NCBI RefSeq assembly: GCF_037392515.1
Contig: NC_090290.1
Location: 40,075,753 to 40,139,752, forward strand
Length of the DNA stretch: 64,000 nt
From: Haliotis asinina
Lineage: Eukaryota; Mollusca; Gastropoda; Lepetellida; Haliotidae
Direction of reading: 5' to 3'
The position numbers and the translations under genes were made by a program. Below are positions 1-12,350 of this stretch, in pieces (positions within the stretch are counted from its first letter, which is position 1; the number at the start of each line of letters is the position of its first letter). Below the pieces are notes generated by a model, which was not told the origin of the DNA, searched no databases, and was given only the letters and a program-made list of their open reading frames with translations.

Positions 1-760
1 TACCTCTCCACCCCAACCCCTGGCCATACATCATGAATGGTCCCTGATATACCCTGATGCACACACACACTCTGACACTCTCTGACACTCTCGTATACAT
101 TCCCCCCACTTGCACACATACACATACACAATATGCGCACACTGCATGATACAAAACACATACTGTAAGTGCATAAAACTATTTGTTTCCTTTTCCAAAC
201 CCCAGTGATTTATGTTTGAACACAGTCATCTGAGGCCCCATGATGTTGCCTGAGGATCTCCTCTAACATAAATCTGAAACATTATCAATCCTCATACAAC
301 ACATTTATGTACATTAGGTGGAGTGAGAACACTAGCAGGGTGTAGCTACCGTTATCATAAAAAGTTTGGGCTTACACAAGATTGGTGCTAAAAAAGTTTG
401 GCAAGCATTCAATACTATCTAAAAACATAGCTTTGCAACCTATCAGACTTGATAGTGCCTGACTTGTTCACCTTCCAGGCTACGTGTGAGTATCAACTGA
501 TGGGATAATTGTATCAAATTTTGTAGATAAGTTTATACCATTCCAAGCCCTTTCAGGACATTTGACATCATTTTTATCTAGAGAAGTATCTTTTTTGACT
601 ATTCAGATTTTTAACTGTGTGAAATGTGGTCGAATGTTTCATTTTTACATGTTTGTTTTCATGATTTCTATCTCTGTGCAGGTATTGAGTGTGATATGTA
701 TATTGTGCACGCTCTGATCTTGATGCAATGTTTTTATATTTCAATAAATGAGAGAAAAGT
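1..760 (+). other. Probable 3' UTR end of an upstream gene (SLC4 paralogue?)
   Basis: No coding exon is visible. The stretch 682-760 matches the last part of the SLC4 3' UTR at about 29385-29470: both share TATTG..TGTGAT, ATTGTGCAC, TCTGAT.TTGA, TTTTTAT and AATAAATGARAGAAA in the same order (poly(A) signal 743-748 versus 29453-29458). A second shared block, GAATG(T/C)TTCATTTTTA, lies at about 632 and 29353. The simplest reading is the terminal 3' UTR of a duplicated gene whose coding part lies left of the window. A shared unrecognised repeat is the alternative. Positions 1-48 also resemble 8829-8880 (a C-rich segment followed by an ATGAATGGTCCC-like motif), and 61-130 is CA-rich. Confidence 0.45.
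743..748 (+). promoter_or_regulatory. Poly(A) signal AATAAA
   Basis: AATAAA in a context closely matching the SLC4 poly(A) region at 29453. It would end a transcript entering from the left edge. Confidence 0.4.
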
Positions 761-2054
761 GTGCATCTTGTTCTTCAGCCAATCTGGCACTGCAGTCTTT
801 GTGAGTTGATGTTGCATGCAGTGTTTGCCTTTACACTGAGAAGCCGCAGGCCCAAAAGACCCAGAACCATGATACGTTGTGGATCCTGATCAGAATGTGT
901 CAACCCTACATTTTAGTTACAAAGTAAGATATTCACAGCAACTCGTTTGAGGTTCAGAGATCAGTAACCTCAGTAATCTAAGTTGCTTCCTCCGAAATAA
1001 TTGTAATTTCACTTACAGACAGCATCTGCTGATCAAGATAAAGATAATGATCTTTTCTGAAAAGTAATACTCTTATTTTTATTGGTAATGGAAATCTGTC
1101 GGCTGTGAAGACCTGCAGAAGACAAAAACAGTGAGTCCAGGTGGCCTGCAGTAAGCCTCACACCTAAAGACCGATTTCGGACACTTGTGTGTCTGCAGCA
1201 TTTCAGTCAGATCATGAAGGATACAGTCTCTGCCATACGGACCTGACTGCATGATGATGAGGCGAATTGAAGCTACTGCAGCTGCCATAAAAGTTTCAAG
1301 GCCATGCTGGCATTCTGATCATGGACCTTCTGATCTGAAGTCAGATGCCTTGTCCCCATGACTAAAGAGGTTAACCCCATCAGCAAGCCGACAAGGAAGG
1401 GATGTCTCACCCCCCTTACCAGCCCCTCCTACTTTTAAACTCCTCTTACGACTATCCTGGATATATCAAGGATGTGTTTTTTTTGGCCGTTACTCTTGGT
1501 GGCACTGAGAAATCTTCTCTGGACAATCATAGGATATTTCTGTCTGTCTGTTGGCCAGAAGTCGACATTATATATTGACATTAAAATTATTTTCCGAACC
1601 AAAGGTAGGGAAGTACGTTGCCAGCCTTTGCTCCCTGTGTTTGCTGGTAATTATTCACTCTGTTGTGCAACCCTATTTATGCTACAGTTTGTCCATGATC
1701 TCGTCTATAAGGTGGTGGTGTAGCATTCATTGCTCACTGGTCACTAGCAGGACCTCGTTTGACTGAAAACTTGGGTACAATATGGGCGCCTTTATATCGC
1801 TGGAACATTTATATTAACCGCCTAAAATCATATTCAGTAACTCACGTTTCGGTTTAGTCGATCGGAACTTAAACATCAGATACCTTAAGTGTTGGTCCTG
1901 TGATTGCTTGTCAGAGTGAAGATTTTATGTGGCTTCACTGACTGTCCATACCTTCTGGCTTTACTGACTGTCCATACCTTCGTGTCTGAAGCCATTCATC
2001 ACACACTCATGTTATTCCACGATCAGCCGAAGAGTGTCTTCTTGGAGGTTAAGG
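760..2054. other. Gene-free stretch
   Basis: No convincing exon, RNA gene or repeat family apart from one short segment: about 1895-1950 resembles 9309-9365 on the same strand (CTGTGAT..GTCAG..TGA.GATTTTATGTGGCTTCACTGA.TG). The repeat is otherwise unidentified. An imperfect tandem copy of the phrase CTGACTGTCCATACCTTC also occurs at 1939-1981. Confidence 0.5.
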
Positions 2055-2304
2055 AATGAGTGAGTTTAGTTTTACACCGCACTCAGCAATATCCCAGCTA
2101 TATGACGGTGGGCAGTAAATAATCGAGTCTGGGCCAGGCAATCCAGTGATCAACAGCATGAACATCGGTCTGCGCAAATGGGAACCGATGACGTGTCAAC
2201 TTAGTCAACGAGCCTGACCACCCGATCCCGTTAATCGCCTCTACGACAAGCACAGTCGCCTTTTATGGCAGACATGGAAGGCCTATTCTACCTTCACGGG
2301 TCTG
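2055..2304 (-). mobile_element. SINE family A, near full length
   Basis: This is one of the better copies. Read on the minus strand it begins with CCGTGAAGG, passes GGCGAC, GGGATCGGGTGGTCAGG, TGACACATGTCATCGGTTCCC-like and GATCACTGGATTG blocks, then ends in GGAATATTGCTGAGTGCGGTG and an ACTCA tail. No flanking duplication is clear. No tRNA-type A or B box is visible in this family, so its RNA ancestor is unknown to me. Confidence 0.8.
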
Positions 2305-3124
2305 ATATATAATGTGATGTAAAGCATCACATGGTAAATTTGTATATATAGCATGCCTATGTTTTGACAGGTTTATCAAAATGTGTTTTTCTCACATTGG
2401 TGTTGCCGCTCGATTATGGGTACATTTGTTCATTTACCCCTGAATCCATATGCACCACTGATTATTACAATGATACAATTACCAGTGGCTCCTAATAAAC
2501 CTACATGCACTTTCCACGGAAAGCATATGTGTTACATAAGCCCATGCGCTATGAGTTAAAGTTAAGCAACTTTGAGCGCGGAGAGTACTTGGGTGGGTGA
2601 CAGTGTTTCACATCTTGACGCCTGAGAGTTTCCAGTACTTCAGTGTTATCCCACAACAAAGCACATGTGATACATGAAGGCAAGTGAGTTTCCTCAAAAT
2701 TACTAGTTATAGGGTTACCAAATATATCCTTGAACCGTCGGTGCCATTACATTATCCCTTTGCTGTGTGGATGGAAAATTGGAGATATGAAACATATTAA
2801 AATGCTCCACGAAACAATTAATTGAGAATGTTCTTGACTAGGAATGGAAAGATGTAATTTCAGCAGAATGTGGGTGTCTTTAACCAATCGAGTTTGGACC
2901 AGTCAAATCAGTGATCGACACCGATTGACCAATCGACTTGGGTGAAACAGATACGATAGGTAAATCTGAATTGAGTCTATTGAGATTACGCTCCTTTACA
3001 CATTTGCGCGAAACCTGGTGTTGGTTAGGACACGCGCATGCAGACGGCCGAGTGTTAGAATGGTTTTGCAGAGCTTATCTCTTTATCCAGGCTTTTCGTC
3101 ATTGCTCATGGTGTTTATCTGAAG

Positions 3125-3271
3125 TGTGTGACTAGTTTTACGCCGCTGTTAGCAATATGCAAGCAACACCACCCGATCCCGATAGTCGCCTCTTACGACA
3201 AGCATAGTCGCCTCTTTTGGCAAGCATGGGTTGCTGAAGGCCTGTTCTACATGGGACATTTACGGGTCCTG
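3125..3271 (-). mobile_element. SINE family A, internally deleted
   Basis: It retains both ends (the GCGGCGTAAAACT tail side and the CCCGTAAATG..head side), but the middle, between the GCAATATTGC block and the GATCGGGTGGT block, is missing. An old, internally deleted copy. Confidence 0.65.
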
Positions 3272-3739
3272 CCCCCCAAGTATGGACTCTGAAGTCTCTT
3301 TATTGTATTGACCTCCATGAGTCTTCAATGGACTGCTGGTCGACACAGCTTACGATGAACTAGCAAGAACAGGTGCATGCTTTGGAATCAATATTCCAAG
3401 GGGATTCCTTTAATCCTTTGCCTTTTTATTTGTCTTTACGCTTTCTGCTCAATACAAAGGAGCTTTACCTTCCCGGACCTCTTCAGACATATCCAGAACA
3501 CCTCTTACTCATCTTTTTGACATGAATGACATCGAGATCCGTGCCAAGGAAGTACCAGTTTGAAAGAAAAGGTTCTCCTTGCCGTGTCCTTTATTAATGA
3601 TATTGGCCTGGCATTTTGACTCGACAAATGTAATACTCTTAATCTGAAACATGGAAAGGTAACAGTCAGTAGATCAGTTAAGTAACAGGGGGTTGAGTCA
3701 TTGAGCATCTTGTGAGAAGATCAGGCCTAGGCCTATCTA

Positions 3740-4985
3740 TGAATTCATGTCCGAGACAATCTCCAGGATGGCCGAATTCAAAGCAAACTGTAGGCAGAGT
3801 ATGACGTTTGCCAAAAGAAAATCTGGAGCTCAGCTAAATGCCCGAAAGAACGCCAAAGTCACCAATACTAATGCTGTGCCGGTCCTCCTCAAGTCGTTTG
3901 CAGTAGCTGATTGGACAAAATGAGATATCCATGCGCCAGAGTCTTGGCTGCCTGACCAAAAGGATCATGTCTGATAACAGAGCCCACCAGCCCCGTTCAT
4001 CTTTTATTTGTTTCTATACGTCAATCAGTTATGGAGGTCGGGGTTTGATTAACGTGAATGATCTTCATAATAGGTTTTTATTGTCTGCTTTTGCACATAT
4101 TTATTTATCGGATTGGTGATGCATGCCAGACTCATGGTGAAAGCAAGGAATTCCACAGCCATTTCAAGCCTGGGTCGGTTGTTAAACAGAATCTGAAATT
4201 TGATGCTGATTTTGTTGATGACGATATTCTACTGGACGGCTTAGCAAATATGAATCAGGTAAACCAGTTGAAGTTATTATCCAAGTCTGCTTGGAGGCGG
4301 TCATTTATGGAGACACTTTCTGAGGTCTTCCTTTTTTGCTGCCCAAGACCAGTCTCTTCCCATATTCAATTGGCATAATGTGATTCTAAAAGAAAATATT
4401 AACATGAAGTGTCGACTTGCGACGTGTGCACTGAAAGTACAAAGACTGTCCAACACCAGGGAATACCTTTCTTTGACACAAACAACACGCTGGCATGGCT
4501 CACTGCGTCTGTTACCGTCTTCGCCATGCCTGTTGGTATGACTCCAAGGTCCATCCATGGTACGATCCAGGACGTCATGGAAAATGACACCTTTAAACCT
4601 CTTAGGAATAGGCACATCCTTAGAAGAATTCAAGCCAACAAGCCTGATCTCGTTCTTTGTGATAAAGTAAAGAGATATATCTATGTCACTGAATTTTCGG
4701 TCCCTTGTGAAAACAACCCGATTAGCAAGATTTTCGAAAAGCATGTTAACTATTCTGACCTGGTCTTTGAAATGTCTTTCTTGCATCCCAAGTACACTGT
4801 CGTCGGGGTCCCCATTGTTTTCGGTGGCCTTGGTTTGTTACCTCCTGATCACTTGGCGGAGATCAGTTCACCATTGGGAGCACAACCCTTCTAACACTCT
4901 GGGGCATGGAGAAGGCTGCAGTGTTTGGAGCCTTCATGATTCTCCAGGACGTTCTTAGCGGGATCGACTAGAGTTTCCTGGGAGA
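3740..4985 (+). mobile_element. Decayed non-LTR retrotransposon (R2/R4-like LINE) 3' part
   Basis: Conceptual fragments in the + frames resemble the C-terminal half of non-LTR polyproteins. At 3984-4115 there is GGRGLINVNDLHNRFLL, a post-RT motif of R4/Dong-type elements. At 4409-4891 there is an open frame of 161 codons containing NKPDLVLCDK..., YVTEFSVPCENN, EKHVNYSDL and VVGVPIVFGGLG, the pattern (RPD..hhh..K, hhDhhhP, EK..KY..L, PIVhGhhG) of the restriction-like endonuclease region of R2/R4/NeSL LINEs. In the next frame GMEKAAVFGAFMILQDVL follows, the usual tail helix. The frame changes and stops between these segments show the copy is dead and 5' truncated. The 5' boundary is approximate. 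Confidence 0.7.
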
Positions 4986-5261
4986 TGGTAAGCCTTACCA
5001 GTCCGAGAGTGCAAGGATCACCCGAACCCTCTCTGTGGCAGTTTCATCTTAATCCGTGAAATATAATTAGTCCATTTAAATTGCGCTAAACCCACATCGA
5101 CAAAATGCTCATAGCAGACAAGACAGAACTTACGAGTCTTTACATTTGATTTAAAGTGTGTGACTGTTGGATTTGTTCTAAGGTGAGCTGGTTCAGTGTT
5201 TCTCATAGCGCAACTAATAGTGACCATGGTTATACAAAGGACAGGCAGAAAAGCTATGAGG

Positions 5262-5488
5262 GTGAGTAAGTGTAGTTTTACGCCGCAAGCAGCAATATTC
5301 CAGCTATATGGCTGCGGTCTGTAAATAATCGAGTCTGGACCTGACAATCCAGTGACACTGAACATCGATCTGGGCAATTAGGAACCAATGACATATGTCA
5401 ACCACGTCAGCGACCTTTACCACCCGATTACGTTAGTCGTCTCTTATAACAAGCATGGGTTGCTGAATACCAGTATTCTAAACCGGAC
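5262..5488 (-). mobile_element. SINE family A, diverged
   Basis: Tail side GTAGTTTTACGCCGC at 5271, then the ATTCCAGCTATATGG and AATCGAGTCTGGACC blocks, and a degenerate head near CTAAACCGGA. Several short deletions relative to the copy at 36485. Confidence 0.75.
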
Positions 5489-8151
5489 CAGTCACGATTA
5501 AAATAAAAACTGAGAAAGGATCTATTTTCAATGGACCTGTCTTCGAGACGTCTTGATGCAGTATAATTCAGACAGAAACAACACAACATCTCGACTTTAT
5601 ATAAATTGTGTGAACTGTAGTTAAATTATAACAAAGCAAAGTTCTAAAAGACACTTATCACGCACAAGGTGTCAGGGCTAAAGAAAATTCACAGAATTTT
5701 TAGCAAGACTCATGTGAAACATGTGTACAGGTGTTGTTTAACTTGTGGACAATGACTATTATGAACACACTTCATGCTCGGTGTTAAGTTTTAAAAGATT
5801 TCTCGGTGTATGGCCCAACAAGTTTCTAAAACGAGCCCTGCGTTTTGGCTAAAGTTGTGCCATTCCCTATTAGGACAGAACACTGATAGATATTTGTGAT
5901 ATTTATCAATGTATGGTAGTACTACATTGTCTGTCCTACACTTTGATATGGGCTTCAATTAATATTTCAGAATTCTCTCTACATATTGAGATACCTTTTC
6001 ATACTTTGTTATAAATCCTGCGAATTTTCGTTTATTGGTAATTGTTGTGAACAAATTTAGCATTTAACAGTCTGTGCCCCAAATGTTTAAGACCTTAACG
6101 GATTTTTAAAATTGTGCTGAGTTTAACAAATGACTACAAACTAGACTTGTGTTTCAGACTGGGGAAATTTGAAAATTCAATAATATTGGATTTGTGTGTT
6201 TGTTGTTTAAAGTCACACTCAGCAATGACGGCATGCTTTAAATAATCAAGTCTGGACCAGACTGTCCGGTGACTAACATCATCATCTCTCATCGGGTTCA
6301 ATGACATGTGTCATCCAAGTCAGTGAGTATGACCACATGATCGTCGCTTACAAGCCAGGGCTGCTGAGGACCAATTCTAATCAGGATAAGAACACTAGAG
6401 GCAAAATATAACATGTATTTCCACTTAATTTTAATGGATTTCACTGGATATCCTTACTTCGTGTGTTTAATTAGTCTTAATCAGACGTTGTGCTTTTCGG
6501 TATTATTTGAAAGTTGCAAAAGTTCAAAATATAGTCAGATATAGTTGTCGCTATTCTGAAATACCTAAGATGTCTAACCTTCAAATGACCAGTATCACTG
6601 CATCACCTCCAAAATGTGGTGCTAGCTACGTGTCTCGGCCTAAATATCGTCTCAATTTCTTGGCATGAAAATGATTCATATGTATGCATTGTGATATATA
6701 TATATATATAATAATATATACAATATATACAATATACAATATATATAATTTCCATTCTTTATTCATTAATTGGGTATGTACCAATTTGATGGATGTTTCG
6801 TTGTCACGACGGATAAACTAATGGACACATTATCTACAGCAAACTGATTGCAAATAGATAATATTTTTTGTCATGGATAACCATTGTTCTGTTTTTTCCA
6901 TTGTTATCTCAATTTGTTCTGTCAGTTGTTCTCACTTAACTAATGCTTTCAAAATGATGACACACATGTTTTCGGCGTTTTGTAATATATATATATATGA
7001 ACGAATAAACAACTGACACCTCCAAATAATACGTTTGTAATAATAATATGTTTGTGGCTAACAGAAAGTGGAGTGTTTCTCGGGCATCTGCGCGTCAACT
7101 TTATTTGTGCGAGTAACATTTTTTATTGCCATTTATAAGGTGCCACTATATATTGCCACTATAAGGGTGACTATCGGTAGGAACGAATGGGACTGAATCT
7201 ACAACCCTCGAACTCGTGGCTAAACTGTACTTCTCAGAGAGAGAAAAAATGTGTTCCACCCTCGTCACATTTTTTCTATAAAAAATTAGAACACAGGTCC
7301 TTCCTCCCTCGTCTCTTTTGAAAAAAAATCTGCCTGATAATCATTTAATTTTTATGCAGTCGATGTTATCTTGTATAGGTTGCATGCGACTGGCTATAGT
7401 GTGGCAGTTCAACTAGATATTAGACTCATGATTAAAATTTCTTATAATGTGCTGGCTACCGATTATTTATCTCCATATTTTAGTGGTATTACCAAAACAA
7501 CGCAATCGTCCGTTTAATCAACGAAACAACATTAATTATGATACTTGATTAGCCGATGTGTTCATCCCGTTCACTGTCGCTGATCATGTTTTTATGTAAC
7601 GCGGAGGAAGGGAATCAAGGCAGTACAAACAGATGTTTTCACCATAAGTACCTGTAACAGTTATCGTCATTTCAGAATTAATTTCAGAATTTCTCATGTT
7701 ATCATATAATCATTCATTTCTTATGTTCTTATTAATTACATCATTATACACATTAGTTACAAGTAACTTCAAATAATTGATAGTAGAATAATATCGAGTA
7801 GATTTGATATGGAATAAAAGAAATAATGAACTGTAAACTTGAATTTGCTACAATATAGCAAATATGGGACCTTAACAACCACCCCACACCTCTAAAAGCC
7901 GCCTTTATCACTCATACGGTCAAATGATACAGGATTCAGTTTCTGACACACAAACTGAATGATGATAAGGTACAGCGGAGATACACTGACACAATTAACC
8001 TATTCACCTTAGTTTAGTTGGCTTGATAACGTTTTGTGGCAAACATTTGACTATATGCGAAATATCCCCGAGGCAAATATAGCATGTCCCTGATGATTAC
8101 CGTCTAATGGCCAGACGTCTAATGTGAAGTCATCCTATCACGGACAATTCT
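5489..8151. other. AT-rich gene-free stretch with an old SINE and TA repeats
   Basis: The only recognisable contents are a strongly decayed SINE A copy on the minus strand (about 6206-6392), a (TA)n tract at 6694-6745 and a shorter one at 6986-6998. No open frame here is longer than about 60 codons and I see no exon-like segment. Confidence 0.55.
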
Positions 8152-8594
8152 ATTCGTAACTACTCGTCTCTTTCCGTGACCTACAAGAAGGCTCGTACCC
8201 CTCTCGAACGCCAGTATTACCAAGAATCGTGGCAAACCAATCAAATCGCGCGTAGTAAAACAAGAAAATGGCGGAAACGTTGCACTTTGAAACTTCGCTA
8301 CACTATATATATCAAGGACAATTTAAACACAAACTTTGAGTTAAAGGATGAACAGCTTTCACCATTGAAACATATTTGCAAAGGGAATGACTGCATTGCT
8401 GTTTTACCCTCGGGATGTAGGATTTTCTTAGAGCCACGTTTGGAAATTCAGAGTTATCTTTCCTTGTTAAAGTTACTAGACTGTTTTCATCTCCATGCCC
8501 GTTTGCGCTTAGACAAGACCCAGTCTTAAACATGGTCACGAGAGGGGTACGAGACGCCATCCGGCTTGCCGGCATGACAAGAGTAGTTACGAAT
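8152..8594. mobile_element. Inverted-repeat element (MITE-like)
   Basis: The outer 14 bp ATTCGTAACTACTC at 8152-8165 are mirrored by GAGTAGTTACGAAT at 8581-8594. An inner arm CTCGTACCCCTCTCG (8192-8206) is mirrored by CGAGAGGGGTACGAG (8539-8553). The segments between the paired arms have diverged. The core contains an open frame (8176-8529) with no recognised domain. Related half-copies with CATTCGTCACCACTCGCCCC occur at about 9548 and 30594. No target-site duplication is obvious. Confidence 0.55.
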
Positions 8595-9008
8595 GGGGCA
8601 ATTGTGGCGCAAAAAGGGTTGAGCAACAGAGAAGAAATGACCAGACTTCCTATATGCGCGCGAAGCAAGCAATGGTTTACAACGTACCTCATCATCTTTT
8701 CGTTTAGAAAAATATCTTTAATGTCAAATAACATAACATGAAATGAAGATGTCATCAGTTTTGTACACATGTTCTGGAGGAGGTGGAGTGTTCATTGATT
8801 TTGTACCTGCCAAGCAGGAGGTGTCACTTACCCCCCACCCCCAGCCATAAATTATGAACGGCCCCCAATTTCTGCTATTTCTTGATCCTTCTCTAACCGG
8901 AAGCGGGCAGGGGTCCATGGAGGAGATGGACGATGATATGCCACGAGTGGCATATTTTACGTGAGGTTTTGTTAAATATGACGTTGGAAATCTAATTGTT
9001 GGTTCACT

Positions 9009-9305
9009 CGTGAAGATCAGGGTTAAAAATGGTCTTCAGTGACCCATGATTGCCGTAAGAGTCGACTAACGGGATTGGGTGGTCAGACTCCCTGAATTTG
9101 TTGGCACAAACCATCGTATCCGAATGATCACTGCTAATGATGTAAAACTCTAGATTGTTTGCTTAATTACTTAAACATTTACAGATTCATCTCATCGATG
9201 CTCATGATGTTGTTGATCACTGGATCACTGGAGACGTGATCACAGATAGAAAGCCGCTATATAGCTGGTATATTGATGAGTGTGGCGTAAATCTAAACAT
9301 ACTCA
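9009..9305 (+). mobile_element. SINE family A with internal insertion
   Basis: Head CGTGAAGATCAGGGTTAAA and the GTCGACTAACGGGATTGGGTGG block, then about 70 bp of extra AT-rich sequence before the GCTCATGATGTTGTTGATCA block and the tail GTGTGGCGTAAATCTAAAC followed by ACTCAC. Confidence 0.7.
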
Positions 9306-9657
9306 CTGGTTGTTTGCTCTGTGATCGTTCGTCAGCTTGAGGATTTTATGTGGCTTCACTGATTGTGAAGAAACACTTTCTCGAAATGACAACATCAGAG
9401 CTTCCTTGCTCTGTTCATAACTCCTGCAACAGAACACAGTGTGGTGGAAATCCAGTCTGATGCACAGTACATTTCCTATGGCTATCTTCGGCTCATATCA
9501 TCGTGTGGGAAGGTTTTTGCAGAAGGCCAATAATGAACGTTGTCATTCGTCACCAATCGCCACTTTCCGTAACCTCCTTGAGACTCTTCACCTTCCATAC
9601 GTCACTACTCGCCCCTTTCCGAAACAACCAAGAAGATGACTTGTCCCGGAACAGGGA

Positions 9658-9888
9658 GTGATTGAGATTAGTGTTACGATGCACTCAGCAATATTCCAGC
9701 TCTAAGGCGGCGGTTTGTAAATAATCGAGTCTGGACCAGACAATCCAGTGATCAACAGCATGAGCATCGATCTGTGCAACTGGGAATCGATGAGATGTGC
9801 TAATCAAGTCAGCGCGCCGACCACCCGATCCCGTTAGACGCCTCTTACGTCAAGCATAGGTTACTGAAGGCCAGTATTCTAACCCTGA
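9658..9888 (-). mobile_element. SINE family A abutting telomeric repeat
   Basis: Near full length. Its minus-strand head end reads TCTAACCCTGACC and passes directly into the CCCTAA tract that follows, which suggests the tract grew from this junction. Confidence 0.75.
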
Positions 9889-9970
9889 CCTCCCTAACCT
9901 CCCTAACCTCCCTAACCCTAACCCTAACCCTAACCTCCCTAACCCTAACCCTAACCCTAACCCTAACCTC
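9889..9970. repeat. Interstitial telomeric-type repeat (CCCTAA)n
   Basis: An alternation of CCCTAA and CCTCCCTAA units over about 80 bp (the C-rich strand of TTAGGG). Internal, short and interrupted, so not a chromosome end. Confidence 0.85.
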
Positions 9971-10415
9971 CGTGGGTTTTGTCCCGGAAGGTCAGGAGTT
10001 AGTCACGAATGGTTCAGCTATTCGTTTCGATCGTCATGGAATAGCACAAGTTTGTCACGAATAGGAATTGTCTTATGTACTAATGCTCCCCTATGATGGG
10101 AACAGCCAGTTTTAAGGTGGATAAGAAAAATATTCTTGCACTCGTGCCTGTCTGATAGCATTCAGCTTCTGATGAACGAGTTAAAGCGAGAAAGTCGCTT
10201 GCCTGGGAAAAAAACACTTTTGCCTGGTATTGTGTTGAAACGTTTAACAAACTCAGGTATCCAAACCTCAGAGTTGTGTATGATATCTTTGTAACGGGAC
10301 CACGGACACAGGCGTGTCTATTTTTGTCCAGTTTTACTAACCTAGCCTTGAATTACAAATGGTTTAAATACTTTACAATTTTTAAATAACACTGATTCGT
10401 GTTAAAATATTTTTG

Positions 10416-10577
10416 AATGAGTGAGTTTGTTTGTTTACTCCGCATACATAGTGATTGATATTCCACCAATATCGAGGCTGGCGACATCAGAAATGGGCCT
10501 TTGCACACTGTACTCGAACCCAAACCCTCGGCGTGATGAGATAACGCCTTACCCATTAGGCTACCCCACCGCCGCAT
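10416..10577 (-). mobile_element. SINE family B (tRNA-headed)
   Basis: On the minus strand the A-box-like GTAGCCTAATGGGT and B-box-like GGGTTCGAGTAC stand in the right order and spacing for a pol III promoter. They are followed by a GATATTGGTGGAATATCAATCA region and a GAGTAAAC..ACTCACTCA tail. Confidence 0.75.
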
Positions 10578-10721
10578 ACGATCCACGATCATTGATATCA
10601 TAAGACGAGGGATCAGTATTGCAATCATCTTCCATTTTACCACTCCATGCAACATTTACGTAAATTTATTCAAAGAAATATTGTTTCACTTAGTAAGACA
10701 AGCACACAGTATTGCTTTTAG

Positions 10722-10772
10722 CATTCATGCTGTTGATGAATATTGCCGAGAGCGGCGTAAAACTAAACTCAC
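10722..10772 (+). mobile_element. SINE tail fragment
   Basis: Only the last 50 bp of a SINE: ATATTGCCGAGAGCGGCGTA then AAACTAAACTCACT. Confidence 0.6.
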
Positions 10773-10934
10773 TTTTAGCATAGCTGTTTTAGTTTGTATA
10801 GTACGTCTCTGTCGGTTACAAAATTTAAAAATAGTTTTCTCATAAAACCCCTTTGCAGTTAACATACATTTTTATTTCCGTGGAATGTGGTTAATTCTAT
10901 CGCCTAACTTTACACTAGTTGCAGAACCATACTT

Positions 10935-11075
10935 TGTGACCTACCTTCACAGGACTGACACGTCAACTTACCCAGTTACTTAGATAGATGCCTTTGATGT
11001 TGATCACTGGATTGTCTGGCCGCGGCCTTTAGTCGGAATACCGCTCAATGTGGCGTTTTACAACAAACAAACAAA
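10935..11075 (+). mobile_element. SINE family A fragment
   Basis: Recognised from the GATGTTGATCACTGGATTGT block and a degenerate end GTGGCGTTTTACAACAAACA that has lost the ACTC tail. Confidence 0.5.
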
Positions 11076-12350
11076 CTCCTTGACTGGAATAAAATGGAAA
11101 TGTGCAGTTCAAAAACAGTTGTTGACATAATCACGAATATCTAATAAACATTTCTTGTTAACAACAGAATGACACAAATTCAGTCAATTAACTCGTTCAG
11201 TCTTGGTAAACTTAAGTACAGTATTATCTGTGACAGTGACATGCATTATTGCAATGAGTATCAATATGTACGAACAGCCGAGACAATGTTTGACATCTAA
11301 GCGGGGAGAAATCGTCAGCAATGTCCCAAATTTCTTTTAACAATTAGCTTCAGATGGTTTTATGTTTCTTATTCGGGGTTTTAGCCAGAGAGCTCCCCTA
11401 TTTAATGAAGTTAACTCGACCAGCCGTTTGTGCCCTTTGACCTCTCGGGTCATGCATATGTAGAGTAGCTCAGGTCAAGCTTTACAACCTTTAGTTGTAG
11501 AATTAACAGTATCTGACAGACCTTTCTGTAGTAATGCTTACTGTAAACCAGGAAATGTTGCGTCGATAAAAAAAATTGCGATTGAATAGTCAATACCATA
11601 AATGCGACGATCAAATTTTGCGAGTTGTAAGACTTTGGTCAGTACACTTGCTTTGCTTACTTATGTTATGGAAGCACCAACACCGAAGTGTCACTTCGCA
11701 TACAGTGATTGCTTCCTGTTGTTTTGTAATGCCACGCAAGTGATACACAAGTGCTGTTACTAGTGAGCCCGATTGCTGTTGTTTTGTTGTCTGCACAAGC
11801 ACATTCAAGAAGAGGGCGATTGTTGGAGTAGGGACATTCATTTGTAACATGTCATTATATCCTCCAGCTGAGAGCCATGATGCAATCCCGCTAAATTCCC
11901 CTTCACCCTTTTATACTTTCATTTTCGCGTAATCGGAAAATTACTATTAAAAGATTTCTCAAATAATATCCATGGTCGTCATTTCCCCAATATAAATGGC
12001 TTTCCACTCGGTAACGGGATACAACAGGGGCAAATACCTCCGTTTTCGAAGTTCTGTACAAATAACATGAGAGGCGATTCGTGCGATGGTGGATATCGTT
12101 CGAAAGCTCTGAACATCAACCTTGCCAAGAATATTTTCCGATTTGTAAGAAGCAATCTTATTGGATAAAATTTAAGTTCTAATGACGCTTATTTGCCACT
12201 GTCTGCTATATAGATCGTTAATGGTCAAACTCAAACACGTAACCTAAGGCTGCCAATCAGATAACAGCAATGGATAATGTTCTTGTAAACAAAGATTCAG
12301 ACGAAAGTTTTTTTAAATAACATTAAACATCATATCATATGATTAACGAC
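11076..12350. other. Gene-free stretch
   Basis: No exon, RNA gene or repeat family recognised on either strand. Open frames are short and lack homology I can name. Confidence 0.5.

Noticed and set aside
8176-8529. 117-codon frame in the inverted-repeat element as a transposase
   Set aside because: No catalytic motif and too short; composition is ordinary.
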